DNA of 64,000 nucleotides from NCBI RefSeq assembly GCF_000004075.3, contig NC_026660.2, forward strand, positions 22,385,498 through 22,449,497. Reading direction: 5' to 3'. This document shows positions 12,440-25,997 of this stretch, in pieces; the first letter of the stretch is position 1; each line of letters begins with the position of its first letter. Source of the DNA: Cucumis sativus (Eukaryota; Streptophyta; Magnoliopsida; Cucurbitales; Cucurbitaceae). Position numbers and translations under genes: made by a program. The notes under the pieces are model-generated. The model searched no databases and was not told the DNA's origin. It worked only from the letters and a program-made list of their open reading frames with translations.

Positions 12440-15400
12440 ATGGAAGAAGGTATTTCTTCTTCTTCTTCTTCTTCTTCTTCTCAGATCGTTCTAATCGTTG
12501 GTTCGGTTCTGTTTTCGTTTCTTCATTGTGGGTTTCTTCTTGTTTTGTTTCACAACCCTGGAATTGGATTTGGTTTTGTTTTGGGGTTGGGATGTTTCAT
12601 TTTGTTTGCTTGGGCTGAAGTTTTCTTCTGCAATGGCAAAATGGGTGTTTGGTTAACAATAGAACTGAGTTGAACAGATGATTTTACATGCTTGCTTTTC
12701 TTGATGTTTGATTCTTTCTTTTTTCTCTTTTGGGTTTTGTTTGTCGTTTTCATCAGTTCTAAGAGACGGTTGCTTTTAGGGATGTATCCATCCGTGGGTA
12801 CATAATTTTGGTTCTGTGGCAATAGTTTGAGTTTGCTGCTTTGTTTCGTCTGGAACTTAGTCTTGGTTGGATAAATCGGACGAACAGCCAAATAGAAAAT
12901 CGATTTTGTGGTGGGTTGATTTATTTACATTCAAATGCTTTGTGTTGTCCTGCAAGAAGCTTGGCTAAGGAGGGATCAATCCCGTTTGACTCCCTTTTTC
13001 TCTTTTGGGTTTTGTTTTCCGTTTTTAGAAGTTTTAATAGTTGGTTACTTTAGACATTTTGTAGTTTCATAACTTTGATTCCATGGTAATGGAAGTATCA
13101 ACTGAGTTTAGAAACTTAGAATACATTTGATCAATTGAACGAACAACCAAACAGACAGTTGCTTAATGTTGTCCTGCCAGAAGCCTGGCTAGGTGTGGTT
13201 ATGGTGGTCACTGAGGCAAAATATTTCTTTCCCATCAGATTGCATGGAAGAACATCTAATCAGTTCTCATTCTCCTTTATCCTTTTTATTTAGTTACAAA
13301 GGGTGCATGTACATCTCAATTGCCTCTCTTTGATTCTTATAAGTATTGCATTTTTTATCTTTACCTTTCGTTTCTGAGTCGTGAGTGTTGGGATATATGA
13401 TTCATCAATTATTGGAATTAGCCAAAAAATTGAGTTGAATATCTATTGTCTGTTCACAGCTCCTTGCCCCTAGGCTATTACTTCCTCCTTTCTAATATAT
13501 TTTCAGTTTCCAGAAAAGAAAAAAAAGAAAGCTATTCAGTGGCAAATGGACGATAATTTTCATGCTCACAGCATGAAGGTGTTGGCTATGCCCAGGTTTC
13601 CATTGTTTCAAATTCTCCCACTGACACTTACATGTCCTTTCATTGAAGTCAATGAAGGTCAATTGATTGTACCTCATGAATCAAACATACAAATGATGTA
13701 TATTTGACATTTGCTACAATCATACAAAGACATGTTATTATGTGTTAATTGTAATGACATCTTTATATTTTATTCAAAATGGTAAGTGTATCTCGAGTAT
13801 GAAATTATGGTGTTTGCACAGGCTTATTGCTTTAATGTTGTATGATCCCACATTCATCTATTATCGATGTCTAAGGAAATAAAAACATTTAAATCTTTGA
13901 TGCTTTGATGTTTATACATGGTCTATATGATTCTTCAACTCTAGCTGTGGCTTGTTTGTAGATTTCCACTGTATGAACTTGGAACCATGCATGACCATCA
14001 CTTCTATGACCGATTTTTAGCGATTTATTGTTTTTTTCTTGAACTCAGAGTTGGGTACTGCTATGCATTCAGAGGAGAACAAAGATTCTACCGAGAAGAA
14101 CAAGAAACGAAAGCTCAAGACACCTTCTCAGTTGGTTGCTTTAGAGAAGTTCTATAATGGTAAGAGTACATTCTCTTGTCAACTCGTCCTATAGATTCTT
14201 TGTTCTTCCTTTAATCTGATAAAGTTTATAATGCCCATTCCAGAACACAAGTATCCTACAGAGGAAATGAAATCACAGCTCTCAGAGGAGCTAGGTTTGA
14301 CTGAAAAGCAAATATCTGGATGGTTTTGCCACAGAAGATTAAAAGACAAAAGATTTTGTGATACATATACTAGTGTACGACAGGATCGTTCAAGTGGTGT
14401 CATTCAAGATCATGGCAGTGGGCTTGCACAAGATTCATGTGGTAGCACGAAAAATGGAGACTATTGGCATATTGATCCACGTGAAGTTGAAAGCCAAAAG
14501 CCCTATGGTCATGAACTAGCTACAGACAACGTCCTTGAGCGTAGGAGTCAATATACAGAAAATGTTAGTAATATGGAAAATACATCTTCGGAAAGCAGTT
14601 CTTCTTTAAAAGATAGGTTATTATCTCAAAGTGAGAATCCATACGATACAGAAGTTTCTCGGTATTTAACACACGAGGGTGCTATTCCACCATCAAATCC
14701 AAAGGCTTTAAGCTCTCTGCGATATAAACCATCTGGCTATTTAAAAGTGAAGGGTGAAGTTGAAAATGCTGCTATTACTGCTGTTAAGAGACAGTTAGGT
14801 GTGCAATATCGGGAGGATGGTCCACCTCTTGGTGTCGAATTCCAGCCACTTCCTCCTGGTGCATTTGAGTCCCCTGCTAAAGGTCCAAGCCATGGTAAAC
14901 ATTAAAATGTATTTTATTGTATGTTCCTAGTTTCTGTCAGTAGTCTTTTTCTTATGGCACATGAGTTTGCACTTGTAAATGAAAATGTTTTTACTTTGTT
15001 ATGCTCAATAAAAATTGTATTTACTATTTTATGCACTTGAATAATATTAATTGGTTCACCATTATTAAGGTTTTTCTTTCCCCTTTCTTCCCATTTTTTC
15101 TCCCCTTTATTCTGAATTAGTATTATCATTAGTGAAACTGGTCATCGATGATAGGCTTCTAAATTCTGATGATAGATGGAGTAAAAAAAACTTCAATAAG
15201 ATTAGTTTGCGATTGATAAAGTGTGGATGCCCCTTTTTTTATTCTAGGGATTGCTGAAGATTTAAAATCTAAAGAACAGACATTTGTGAGGCATGCTATC
15301 AACTTGAAACCTTGTCCCTGTCATGGAAAAGCAAAATATAGATAAATTCAAGTGAATTGAAAATTACATAACGAGTCCACTTTTACCTTTCCTTCTTTCC

Positions 15401-18400
15401 TTTTTTTGTGTGTGTGTGGTGATGGGACTCAAGATGATTCTATAGTGAGACACTAAGAATAATCAGTATCACAGATTCAGTGACATTGTAATCAATTCAG
15501 TTCTCCTACGCAGGATGGTGGGTACTGGTTGGAGGATATCATAGATAGAAATAGGAAGAGGGTGTAGAATCAGAAGATAGTAGAATATTAGGTAATATTT
15601 AAACTTTAAAGTAATAATCATGGATTTTACTGAACACAATGTCATAAACTTACAGTGCGTCTGTCAGTAGAGATGACTCTTAGTTTAAGCGTTTCATCCA
15701 ATGCAGAATCTGTCATGCATCAGAATATTATTTTCTTCTGTATTTTACCTCCTATGATTTTTATCTCTGTTACATCAAACTTTCATTCAGCATCATTTTT
15801 TCTATGGATACTCAACAGATTCATACTATGTTGGAAATCCGCTACTTCCTCGTTCTCCAGACATATTGACATTGAAGAAACAAAGAGCTGTTGGCTCTGT
15901 AAGTGAACCTTGATTAGCTTTCTTAATATGTTGTTTTATTATGGGTTTTTTATTTGATACGGCTCTAATGTTAAGAGTTAAAAGATGGTATCGAATTTGA
16001 TAATCTATTTGATTTGATCTGTGTGGAACTCAGAGGCTTTGTTTTATGCTGCTATTTCGCATTCCTATCTCCTCTAGTTCCTCCCAAATATTTCTTTTAT
16101 ATGCTTTTATTTTAGGATCACTGACAACTGTGCAATCAATTTAATAAGCCATAGATATATGTACATGCTTGTACACACATTGGTGTTCTTGCTGAATCTG
16201 GATATATTTCTTTTATATGCTTTTATTTTAGGATCACTGACAACCGTGCAATCAATTTAATAAGCCATAGATATATGTACATGCCTGTACACACATTGGT
16301 GTTCTTGCTGAATCTGGATCTTTCATTCGTGTATTTTGAAGTGAAGATAATGAATTTTTTCTTCATCTGTGAGTGCGGAGAAGTTACAGTGTTGGTCACT
16401 TCCAAGAGGGAAATTCCCACAACCTTCATTGGTTACAAGTTGTGACAGTTGTTGGAGAAACATTCAAGGCCCCAAGTTAGAAGAATCAAGGCATACACTT
16501 GGAGAAACTTGAGAGTTGAAATAACTCTCATTTATGTAGTTATTCTGCTAGCTTTAAAGGGTGTCCTTTTCAAGTTTCATATTTTGACAGCATAGTTTGC
16601 AAGGAAGAAAACACAAATGAGGAAAAACAATGATGTTCTTATTAATTGATGAATAGAGTTTACTCTCTCTTGTGCTTTTATTTAGACATGCAACACTTAT
16701 TACCATCAATGACGAAATACTAGTATTTTAGTGCTTCAATATGAAGTTTGAAATTCTGCTCCAGTTTAAAATCATACTTTAACATTGCACTTGAGATGAT
16801 TTTGATCTTTCATGATTACCTGTGATCTGTTATCAAAGATTATCATGAAATAAAAAGATTTAAAAGATGGTAGTTTCTCCTAATTTTTTCTTGCTCTTTT
16901 TGATTGCTCCACAGAGGTATGAAGTGCACAGTTCAAATATGAGTTCTCAGGACTCATATAGGGAGGAGGCTGCTCCCACCGGCACTACATGTAGACCTGA
17001 GAGTCAGGAAAAGAATTCTGTTTACCAGTTAAAGAAAGGTTCCAACTATTACAACAAAACCGATACTTTTCCCCGCCAGAACTCTCCCTTGAATGTGTAT
17101 GAGGAATCTGGTGGGTTGACATTTTCAAGTAGTAGTAAAAGAGATCACAAAATGAACCCCAGCTATAACTTTCCTAGAAGCAGATCTGATTCTGTTTCCA
17201 ACAATCATGGCTCCTATTCTTCAAAAATTGTTAGTGAACCAACAGAGATGCAGTTACATAACCACGGTAGTGTAGCCTCAAGGAGTTTTTATAGGAGTGG
17301 CTATTTGGACTATAATCCTAAAAAGATGCCAAAGGTTTGTACTTCATACCTTTTTATTGTATGTTCTCGAATTATTTTCCCCCAAGGATCAACTTTGATA
17401 TTTTTCATTTTTTTAATCCTCTTGTGCTTGTTTAGGAAATGTTCAGCGGAGAAGAAAAGGCTATAAATGAAAGTAGTGATCCAGTTAGAGGGAAGATCCC
17501 ACCAACAAATGAATTGGCTGTGAGTTCAAGCGGTTTCATGTTCTGCATAATGTTTTAATTTGTGGTATTGTGGTTTGTTGCTTACACTTTCCCTATTCGT
17601 ATATCAAGGTTGTGAATCGATGTCAGCTGGATTTTCCTCGGTCAGACTATGCAGCAAAAGCGTCCTTTTCTGAAAAACCAGGGCGGAAAAATCTTACTAG
17701 AAGGTCAGCTCAAATAACTGTTGTTAGTAGCAGGCAAACTATTGTGCATTTGTAGTATCTGCAAATGTTTCTCGTTTATACTGTCCTTGTTTGAGGCTTT
17801 TATGACCCAATCCCTAATTTATTGAGTATCGAAAAATCATCTTGATGATGGTTTGATCAATTTTTTGTTGCTAGTGGTCAGAAAATTTCTTTTCTGGAAT
17901 AGGGAAGTTTTTCATTGAATGGGAATACATACTGTAGAAGGTGAAGACAAGGTATCATCCCATGTGCTTGTGACTTTATAAAGAGGAGTTCCAATTGGTG
18001 TAAGTTAATAAAATTAAAACTAGAAAGAAAAAGAAAAAAACAAAGACATTACCATCTTTGATCTGGTTTCTCTCATAGCAAGGCATCAGAACATACTCCC
18101 AAACCGTCTTAGCCATTGTTAAAATTTATTCTAGACGGTTGTTAGCCTATTCAGATAAGCATGAAATAGAGACCAAAACAACCTGGACCAGTGCTCTAGC
18201 AATAAGAATAGTTGTTTGGATCCTGTTATCTGGTGTTTGAACTCCTTAGAACTAAGGACCGCATGGATAATTTATATCTTTTCAGGGCCTCACCATTTTC
18301 AAATGGATTTGGTGGCACACTTTGCGAGTTTTTATCTTGAATTAATGAGTGACAAAAAGTCTTAAAAAAATAGCATCTAGATTTTCCTAAACCCCAGGTC

Positions 18401-18904
18401 CCAAACAATCGAATCTCTTTGGAAAGTTGGGAAGCTTTTGTTGCCAACCTGTTGCATGTGACCTTCCTTAAGATCCACTTTGAAGTGTCATATATAGAAC
18501 AGGCAAACAACTAGATCCACCTCAGAGTGCTTTTATCTTTCTGTTTTGACCAAGGGTGCAAAGTTGTTTATTTGAAGTTTGTTGATAAATGTGCAAAACA
18601 GAGAAAGAAAGAAAGAGGGAGTTTCTTAATAAATGTGCAAACTTCAACACTATTGAAGAAGTTGGTGGAGTTGAGTTAACACCGACTTGACTTGTGAAGT
18701 TGGTGGGCCAAACACTTAGATAATGTGGTTTAAATTGCTGCATAATACATATATTTCCTGTACTGTAGCATTGATTGCATCTCCTTGAAGATTCTCAATG
18801 AACTAAATATTAACAAAGAACACATGTCATGTAGGCCTATAACGGAGATGCCGTACAGCTTCACCGTTGACGAAGCTGAAGATACCAGTTCGTCGTTGGA
18901 TTGA
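12440..18904 (+). CDS. Homeodomain protein, RLT-related (At4g03250-like), 506 aa, 8 exons
   Basis: Exons: 12440-12449, 14049-14159, 14244-14894, 15819-15898, 16915-17334, 17436-17519, 17609-17703, 18835-18904. All borders are GT-AG and the frame stays open to TGA at 18902-18904. A basic N-terminus (KKRKLK, about residues 22-27) leads into a homeodomain at about 22-77. Its recognition helix reads WFCHRRLKDKR, as in the RLT (homeobox-DDT) group, and not the usual WFQNRR. A second conserved motif, REDGPPLGVEFQPLPPGAF (about 230-248), is also shared with RLT-type proteins. The rest is Ser-rich and polar. No DDT domain is seen, so this is the short relative and not RLT1/2 itself. It is presumably a nuclear DNA- or chromatin-binding protein. 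The start is set by a 10-nt first exon that splices in frame to exon 2. Intron 1 is 1.6 kb and begins with a (TTC)n tract. The family match is from memory of Arabidopsis proteins. Confidence 0.85.
12450..14048 (+). other. Intron 1 of the homeobox gene, with an old internal duplication
   Basis: The intron opens gtatttc, runs into about nine TTC units and ends ctcag. Inside it, 12710-12975 and 12985-13200 share several anchors in the same order: ctcttttgggttttgttt, then a gaacarccaaa motif, then tgttgtcctgc.agaagc.tggcta. The two halves look like diverged copies of one segment. Confidence 0.55.
16088..16319 (+). repeat. 116-bp tandem duplication in intron 4 of the homeobox gene
   Basis: Copy 1 (16088-16203) and copy 2 (16204-16319) are contiguous and differ at about two positions (caactg/caaccg and atgcttg/atgcctg). 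The high identity indicates a recent duplication. It lies wholly in the intron between 15898 and 16915 and does not touch the splice sites. Confidence 0.9.
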
Positions 18905-21267
18905 GCAATGGTAGAAGTTCTGCGATATCTCGGAAATAGAGTACATAAATTGGAATTATTGTAAATTGGGTAGTAATATTAGTGAGTTGCAGCAAACTTT
19001 AGGCAGATTCTGGCTGTCAGGTTCTCTCCCTCTCCCCCTCCTCTCTTGTGTATACGTACAAAGCCTCCATTTATAACCGTCTTTCCAACTAAAATTCTAC
19101 AAGGTGAAGTCTATCTTCTATCTTCTCCTTTTTGTTTCTGTCTATGGATGATGGATTTCCTATCGGAATCCCGGTCATGTCGATTCGTACTTCTGTAATT
19201 TTGTTTGATTGACAAAGAAGCATCGACAATGTATTATAACTTCACCGTCCATTTCCGATTCTATATTTTCGTTTTAAGGAACTGTTTTGAAGTCCTAACA
19301 ACATGTTAGATCTCATATTTTAGCTATTCATTTGTTCTCCTTAAGGGGGTACTCATCACATGTCAACCCACACATGCATTTGTTAGATTTGTTATGTTTT
19401 TTTTTTTTGTATATTTGCTTGCCATATTATTTTATCATGTTATAACATATGTAGCAGAACATAGAGACCCCATTAATTATGAAAATAACTCACTTATATC
19501 CACCAAGAATTTGCTGAAGAATTTCTCAGCCACACATATATGTCTCTCTCTGAATTATGTTATGTTGTCTTTATATGGTTCTACTGATGATGCTGTTCTG
19601 AAACAATGCAAACCAAAACAGTCTAAAAAAAAAAAGCTTCAATCATCAAATTTGTTAGTACTTGGAACTGGAACTATCCCCTTCCGATCTCGATCATAAT
19701 CATTAAACCATATGATTTTTCTTGTGAAAGTTGTCGTTGTGATTGTCCTATCTCTACATGTTCAAGCACATGAACTTCCCTTCAAACTTCGCCTCAATTC
19801 TTGCTATGTGTTGTTGTTTTCAATCAATCAAGAGAGATGTTTGTTGTCTCGAGTACGTTCTAACACGCAATCACATGAACCATTTATTACATTACCTCAG
19901 CTACAGGTAAAAAAGAAGAAGAGAAAAAAAGTTGAAGAGATGAATGAATTATGAACAAAATGGGATATTATATAAAAGGCAATGGCTTTTTAGAGGATCA
20001 TGTGGGTGGGGGGTTGGCTTTGCAATTGGAGGGGCCAACCTAAGGCTTATTCCTTTCAATTTGTTTGATAAGCATATTTCATACAACAAAAGAAAGAAAA
20101 AAGGGGAACTGAGTGCTCAGTTTTACAATAAAACTAAGGAATTATTGAAACATGAGAAGAATCAAAGGCATTGAATGAATGGTGTGTCCATTGTCCAATG
20201 TTAGGGCTTCATTTACAGCTCAAAGATTTTAGAAATTAGAATTTTGAATTAAAATGTTTGGAGTTTTGGACCACTTATATTATAGAAAAAGGAACTTACA
20301 AAAATCACTTGTGCCCTCCATCACTCTCACACTTCACTTTTCTAAAAAGTGTACCCACCACCACCACCTTCTTCTTCTTCTTCCTCCTCCTCCTCCTCTC
20401 ATTCTTTCTTTCCTTGTAATCATTTTTTTTATAACTTTTGCTGAACTCATTTGTAAAATTGGAAAATCGACGTGATTATGGTAAACTTGGAGAGTCTAGT
20501 TGTTATTATTGAAAGTTTGAGGGTTTACTTACCATTACCATATTATTTTCAGGGTTATTTTTAAATTTTATCTTTTTGTGAAAAAAAAATTGGTGGTAAT
20601 AAGAATTTGGGTTTTAATTAAATAACATAATTATACTTCGTTATTTGTTTTAAGAATACTCTTATGCTCTAAAAGGTTACATTATTTCTTTTGAACTTTT
20701 ATAAACGTTTTAAAAATATCTTTAGAGTTTGGATGAAAATTGATATATGAAATGATGTGTAGGTGACAAGAACGAAAGTTTGAACCATCATGTTGTTTTA
20801 GGAAACTTTTTGAAAAGTTAAGGGTATTTGTTATAATTTAACCAAAAAATTCAAACGAATAGTCTCTTTGTTTAAACTTGTTAGAGCTATGCTAAGGTAG
20901 ACTTTTTTCTTTTTATCTTTTCATATTTTTTTTCTCTTACCATTCTCTTTAAACAAGTGAAAAGCACTTTTGAAATATCAAAATACTATTACAATATAAG
21001 AATTTCTTAAATTTGTTCAATTTTTTAGTATGTGTTTTAGAATGTTCGATTTTAATCTTCATTTTCTTGATAAATCTTAAATTTTAGTTCTTAAAAGTTA
21101 TTTTCTTAAAATAATAATAGTAATTTTCATATTTGTAAATTATTTACAAAATTTAGAAAAACTAGGTAGACTAAAATTGAACCAATTTTAAAGTACAAAA
21201 CTAAAAGAGACGTTTGCAAAAATAACAAAGAAATTACTATAATAGAACCCATATTACTACATTTTCT

Positions 21268-21405
21268 AAATTGCAAAAATAACAAATTTAAAAATGGATA
21301 GTTCTCTAATAGCTCTTTGATTTATCTAATGTCATATTTGCAATATGAAAAAAATAATGCTATGAACTGCTTTTTATTAATTTTTTTTGTCATTTGATGC
21401 AATTT
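21268..21405 (+). mobile_element. MITE-like element with AAATTGC/GCAATTT termini
   Basis: It begins AAATTGCaaaaataac and ends gtcatttgatGCAATTT, a perfect 7-bp terminal inverted repeat over 138 bp. It has no coding capacity. Related copies are at 7558-7710 (inverted), about 25998-26190 and 26400-26510. The size, terminal inversion and copy number fit a non-autonomous DNA transposon. The superfamily is not determined because I could not settle the target-site duplications. Confidence 0.6.
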
Positions 21406-21519
21406 CCCTAGCTAAAGATGTACTTTTTACATATAATTTTTTGTTACATAGTCAAAATTGATTTTGTAAATTTCAAAAGTGCTTTTCGTAAAAAAACTTT
21501 TTATAGGGCTATATTTTTT

Positions 21520-21690
21520 TAAATACAACAAAACAAACCGACATATTTACAAAATATAGAAAATATCACAATCTATTTACGATGATAAACAAAACTAAAG
21601 ATAGTAAATCTTGACCTATCTTGATATATCAAAAATAGATTATAATATTTTTGTTGTATTTGTAAATATCTTTAAAAGTTTTATACTCAA
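21520..21690. repeat. 'tatagcaaa' family-related foldback
   Basis: Left arm: aaatacaac...atatttacaaaatatag. Right arm: aatatttttgttgtatttgtaaatat. The arms face each other across a region of ctat/gatag motifs. The order matches the other copies of the family. Confidence 0.4.
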
Positions 21691-22849
21691 AATAATTTCT
21701 CGAGTTTAAAAGTACTTTTACAAAATTTTAAAAAGCTTCAAAGGTATAGTATTATTGCTGTATATAACTTTTTTCCAAACTCACACTGCCATACAAAGTT
21801 TGTTAATCCCACACTCAATCAATGCATGAGTTGGTTGCTTCCAAATTCATTTCACAACCTTTTACTTTAAAGTATGAATGTCGATGTCGATATCTACGAT
21901 AGAGTGCGATATATTTTGCTACATTTTGATTCTTTTTCTTCTCAACTTCGTTCATAAGATTTCTCATATTTATTCATTTTAATCACCAAACACTTATATG
22001 TTTTTCTAACACAAATTTTTATTTAACAATTATAAAGTTATATTTACTCGATATTAAATTTTCGTTGATATCTATATATTCGTCTACATTTTTATAGATT
22101 ATTCAGAAAATTTTAACTAGAACCTCATTTTTTTACGGTTTTATGAAATCTTCATAAACAGATTTTACCTAACCGTTAAAATCTTTCTTTTAAAGTTAGA
22201 GAGACCAATTTTATAATTTAACTTTTACGATGCATGGATCATTCTATAATTTTAAAATTCAAAACCATTTTGTAACATTAATGACTAAGCACTCTAATTT
22301 AACCTATAAATATAAAAGAATTTAAATTGAAGTAAATAATAAGAAGGTGTTTGATGTTTTGGGACAAAGACGATGTAAGATTGTAATAATTACCTTATGT
22401 TATGGTAAGTATTATTTAAAAGTTTCAAATTAAAAATTTTCAACTAGATACATGTAGACAGTACTTTAAAATCGTCATTAGTTACAATATTTAATTTTTG
22501 CTATTCTACATCATCATTTCTTTTATTATTTTCTACAATGTTTGTTGTTTCATTCTCAAATTCAAATAGTTTCCACCTTAAATATAAATTATTCTAACCA
22601 AACTATAATAATTTAGGCTTATAACCCTTGTTTCAAACCTGCCCTAACTTATTAGAAAACAAGCAATACTCATTTCATTTTAAAATGCAGTTTTATATAT
22701 ATAAAAAGATTGTTTAAAATAAGTATAATGAATTTTGTCTTTTAGTGATTTTGTTACGTGGAATGTAAATAGTTTGTAAATTTTGTCTATTTTTTGAAAA
22801 AAAAAACCCTAAAAAATAGAATAATATATATAGGAGAACTTTTAAAAAT

Positions 22850-22985
22850 AGTAGATTTTACAAAATATTTACAACATATAGCAAATTTTATCACTCATAG
22901 TCATTGATATGCTATAGTGATAGAAAACTTTCCGTGATAAAATCCAAAATTTTGTTTATAGCTTGTAAATATTTTAATTTATTTT
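22850..22985. repeat. Foldback repeat, 'tatagcaaa' family, close relative of 2600-2730
   Basis: It contains atatttacaacatatagcaaat, ttatcac.catag, gatag and then tttatagcttgtaaatattttaa. Sequence and symmetry are nearly the same as at 2600-2730, showing two copies of one element 20 kb apart. Confidence 0.6.
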
Positions 22986-24034
22986 ATAAAAATCTAAAAG
23001 AAATTTTCTTAAGGATAATAAAAAATTCAAACTACTGCATTATTCCAAAACTTATTACACTTAATTTTAATTTTATCTGAAAGTGTAAATAATTTGTCGA
23101 TTTGGACATTTTTGATAATTAATGTATAAAACTCGTTTATACATAATACATATATAAAAGAAGAAAAAAAAAGGAAATGAGAAAATGGAGATTGTTAGTT
23201 GGGCATGTGTCAAGGTCCAACCGACGAAGAATGGGAGAAAATGGAAAGTGCAAATGTCAACATCCAAAATTGACAAAATATCGTGCCCATTGTCACTTTA
23301 TCATATCAACTTTCTTTCTTTTTCTCTTTAGTTAATATTTGAAAATATACGCTACTGGTCTTTGGATTTTCAACTATGTGTACGTTTAGTAATGGTGATG
23401 TTTCTAATTAACCAATTTTGTTTTGGAGTTTTCAAGATTAGGTTTTAAAACAACATTCAACTTAAAAAAGAAAAGCGACTCGATGGATGATGATTGAAAT
23501 ATTCTTGTTCCAATTTCTTTTATTTTCTTATACCATTTTGTTTTTAGTTAATAGCTCTTGAGGTTTGTTTCTTTTGATATAAACTCGGGTGGGAGATTTA
23601 TGCTTAAAATCTTTTAGTCTTTATAGATGTCAGTTGAACTAAACTTTTGTGAACGATGGTGAAGTTTACATATTTTAGTAACACAATGTTTCAAAGGAAA
23701 TGGAAGATTAAAAAACTTATGTCCAGATGAAACACAACTCAACTAACATAAATATGTATAGGGCTGGTTTAGGAAGTTAAAGGGTTTAATTTTTTTGTTC
23801 TTTGTACTGTTAATCTAAATTTTTTTGAATAAATCAAAATTATTTTTAATTAAGTGCATTAGTCATGATACGAGTAAATAATAAGATAATATTTTTATTA
23901 GTTAAAATATCTAATGATACATTAGTACATATTACCTTCATTTATTGTCGTGGCCTAAACAACTATTTAAAGTTGTTAATATTCCACGCGCGATAAATAT
24001 TTTATAAATTAATAAAACAATATGTCAAATAATG

Positions 24035-24038
<4 letters not shown>

Positions 24039-24102
<64 letters not shown>
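24039..24102. repeat. (TA)n microsatellite, about 32 units
   Basis: Uninterrupted alternating TA over about 64 bp in intergenic DNA. Such tracts are length-variable and prone to assembly error. Confidence 0.95.
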
Positions 24103-24103
<1 letters not shown>

Positions 24104-24370
24104 TATGTCTCACAAAGTAGTAATAATTGAGAGTTAATGATATTGATAATGATGATAATTTGAGTTAAATGCTTTAAAAACTTTAGCATGATATATAATA
24201 AATAGTATTTTAATATATGCACCAACATTTATTTTCAAATGATTAACAACATTAAAATCCTAATTAAGGCATCATTATTCCGTTGAAATAATTTTTGTAA
24301 ATGATAAAACGGTTTAAAATATTATAAAATATAGTAAATTTTTGTTAGTGATAATAGATCTAGTAGATAT

Positions 24371-24641
24371 GAAATTCTGCTCTATTTTGCTATATTAAAA
24401 AGTATTATATATATATATATATATAGAAATTCTGCTCTATTTTGCTATATTAAAAAGTATTATATATATATATATAATTATGATATTATTTAATAATTAA
24501 TTTTTGTTTGCATTAACTAACCCACTCCAAATTTTAGGTTTAGTATCTCATATATATATATATAATGTTAATGAATTATGATATTATTTAATAATTGATT
24601 TTTTTGCATTAACTAACCCACTCAAAATCTTAGGTTTAGTA
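24371..24641. repeat. Two adjacent tandem duplications joined by TA runs
   Basis: A 55-bp unit starting gaaattctgctctatt occurs at 24371 and again at 24426. Immediately after it, a roughly 70-bp unit starting aattatgatattattt occurs at 24476 and again at 24574, 98 bp apart. Each copy is linked to a (TA)n run, which suggests slippage or TA-mediated repair created the series. Confidence 0.85.
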
Positions 24642-25689
24642 GTGGTATATTGCTAAGATAAACGTAGCTCAAAAGTAATTGATATGACTTTCTATTATTG
24701 TGTTTGAAGGTTCAATCTTCTACCTACACTGTCAGTACTGAAAAAATAGTGGTCTAACATTACAATACCAAATTGAGATTAACTCGATTAATAATGTTAA
24801 TTTTACTTGAAGGAAAATTACCACATTTTCTCATGTGAAACTTCAAGAATCAAACAACTAACTTTTGTATGAACGAATTAATTTAGACACGGTCATTTAA
24901 CACTACTTTTGAAAATAGTTCATTTTATAAATTCAACACTCCAAGAGTTGACCCACACATAATTATCAATGCAATAACAATTTTCAATAGCAAACTTAAT
25001 AGTGAATTTAAATTGATTCACTCGTACCAATTTAGAAATTTAATTGATAAATTATAAGTTACACAATATATTTAAAAACGAAATCTAACGGATTTGTAAA
25101 TTGATACCGTTATGAAAGTTCATGTTTTAAATTGATACCACATTTAAAGTTAAAAATATTAATTGATATTTTTTATTTTATTCACGAATCACACATATAT
25201 TATTCTATTGTCATTTTTTTAAATCATAAAATATCAAAATGCAAATATGAGCATAACTCAACTAATATAAAATTGCACTATCAATATCGATGTATATAAA
25301 AATATTAAAAAATGTTATTATATTTATCTATTCGAGTATAATTCAATTAGTTAAAAATAAACAATATTAATATTTTCTCTCCAAAAAGAAATAAGAAATT
25401 AAATATAAAACTATAAATTTTCATCCAAAAAAGTAAAGTAACAAAAGTAAATAGGTAACCATAATTTTAAAACTTTTAACTTAGCCTTTTATGGTAAATA
25501 CATTTAGAAACTTTTTTTATAGATTATTTTAGTGAGTAAAACATAATTTAAGGATGGCCTATGACAACTAAAGTGAAAAAATTATTATTACTATTTTAGA
25601 TTATAAGAACCCAATTATAATTAAATGTAGGGACTACATTGCAATCTTTAAAATTACAAGGATTAAATGCACAATTTAACCTAATTTTT

Positions 25690-25875
25690 TTTTTAAAAAT
25701 ACAAAATATCATAACATATTTTTACGGTGATATGCAAATATCAATAATTATTTTTAAATATAGTAAAAAAATTACGAATATAATAAAATTTATATTGCAA
25801 TAAACTTCGACCATCATTCCTTCATTGACGTTGTTTCGTATTTGTAAATATTTTTGGATTGGTTATTTAAAATAA
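25690..25875. repeat. 'tatagcaaa' family-related copy
   Basis: It contains aaatacaaaatatcataacatattt, atatagtaaaaaaat and gtatttgtaaatattttt in the layout of the family. It is diverged. Confidence 0.35.
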
Positions 25876-25997
25876 TTTTTCATATATTAACATGAGATAA
25901 ATTTTGTATTTTTCAATTATTACAACCTTTTAAAATGGAGTGCTTGCAAGAGTAAAATAATTATGATAATAAGACCCATGTTATTACGTCTTTTTAT

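Noticed and set aside
18226..18743. Two minus-strand frames of 94 and 73 codons
   Set aside because: They lie in intron 7 of the homeobox gene on the opposite strand and have no known motif.
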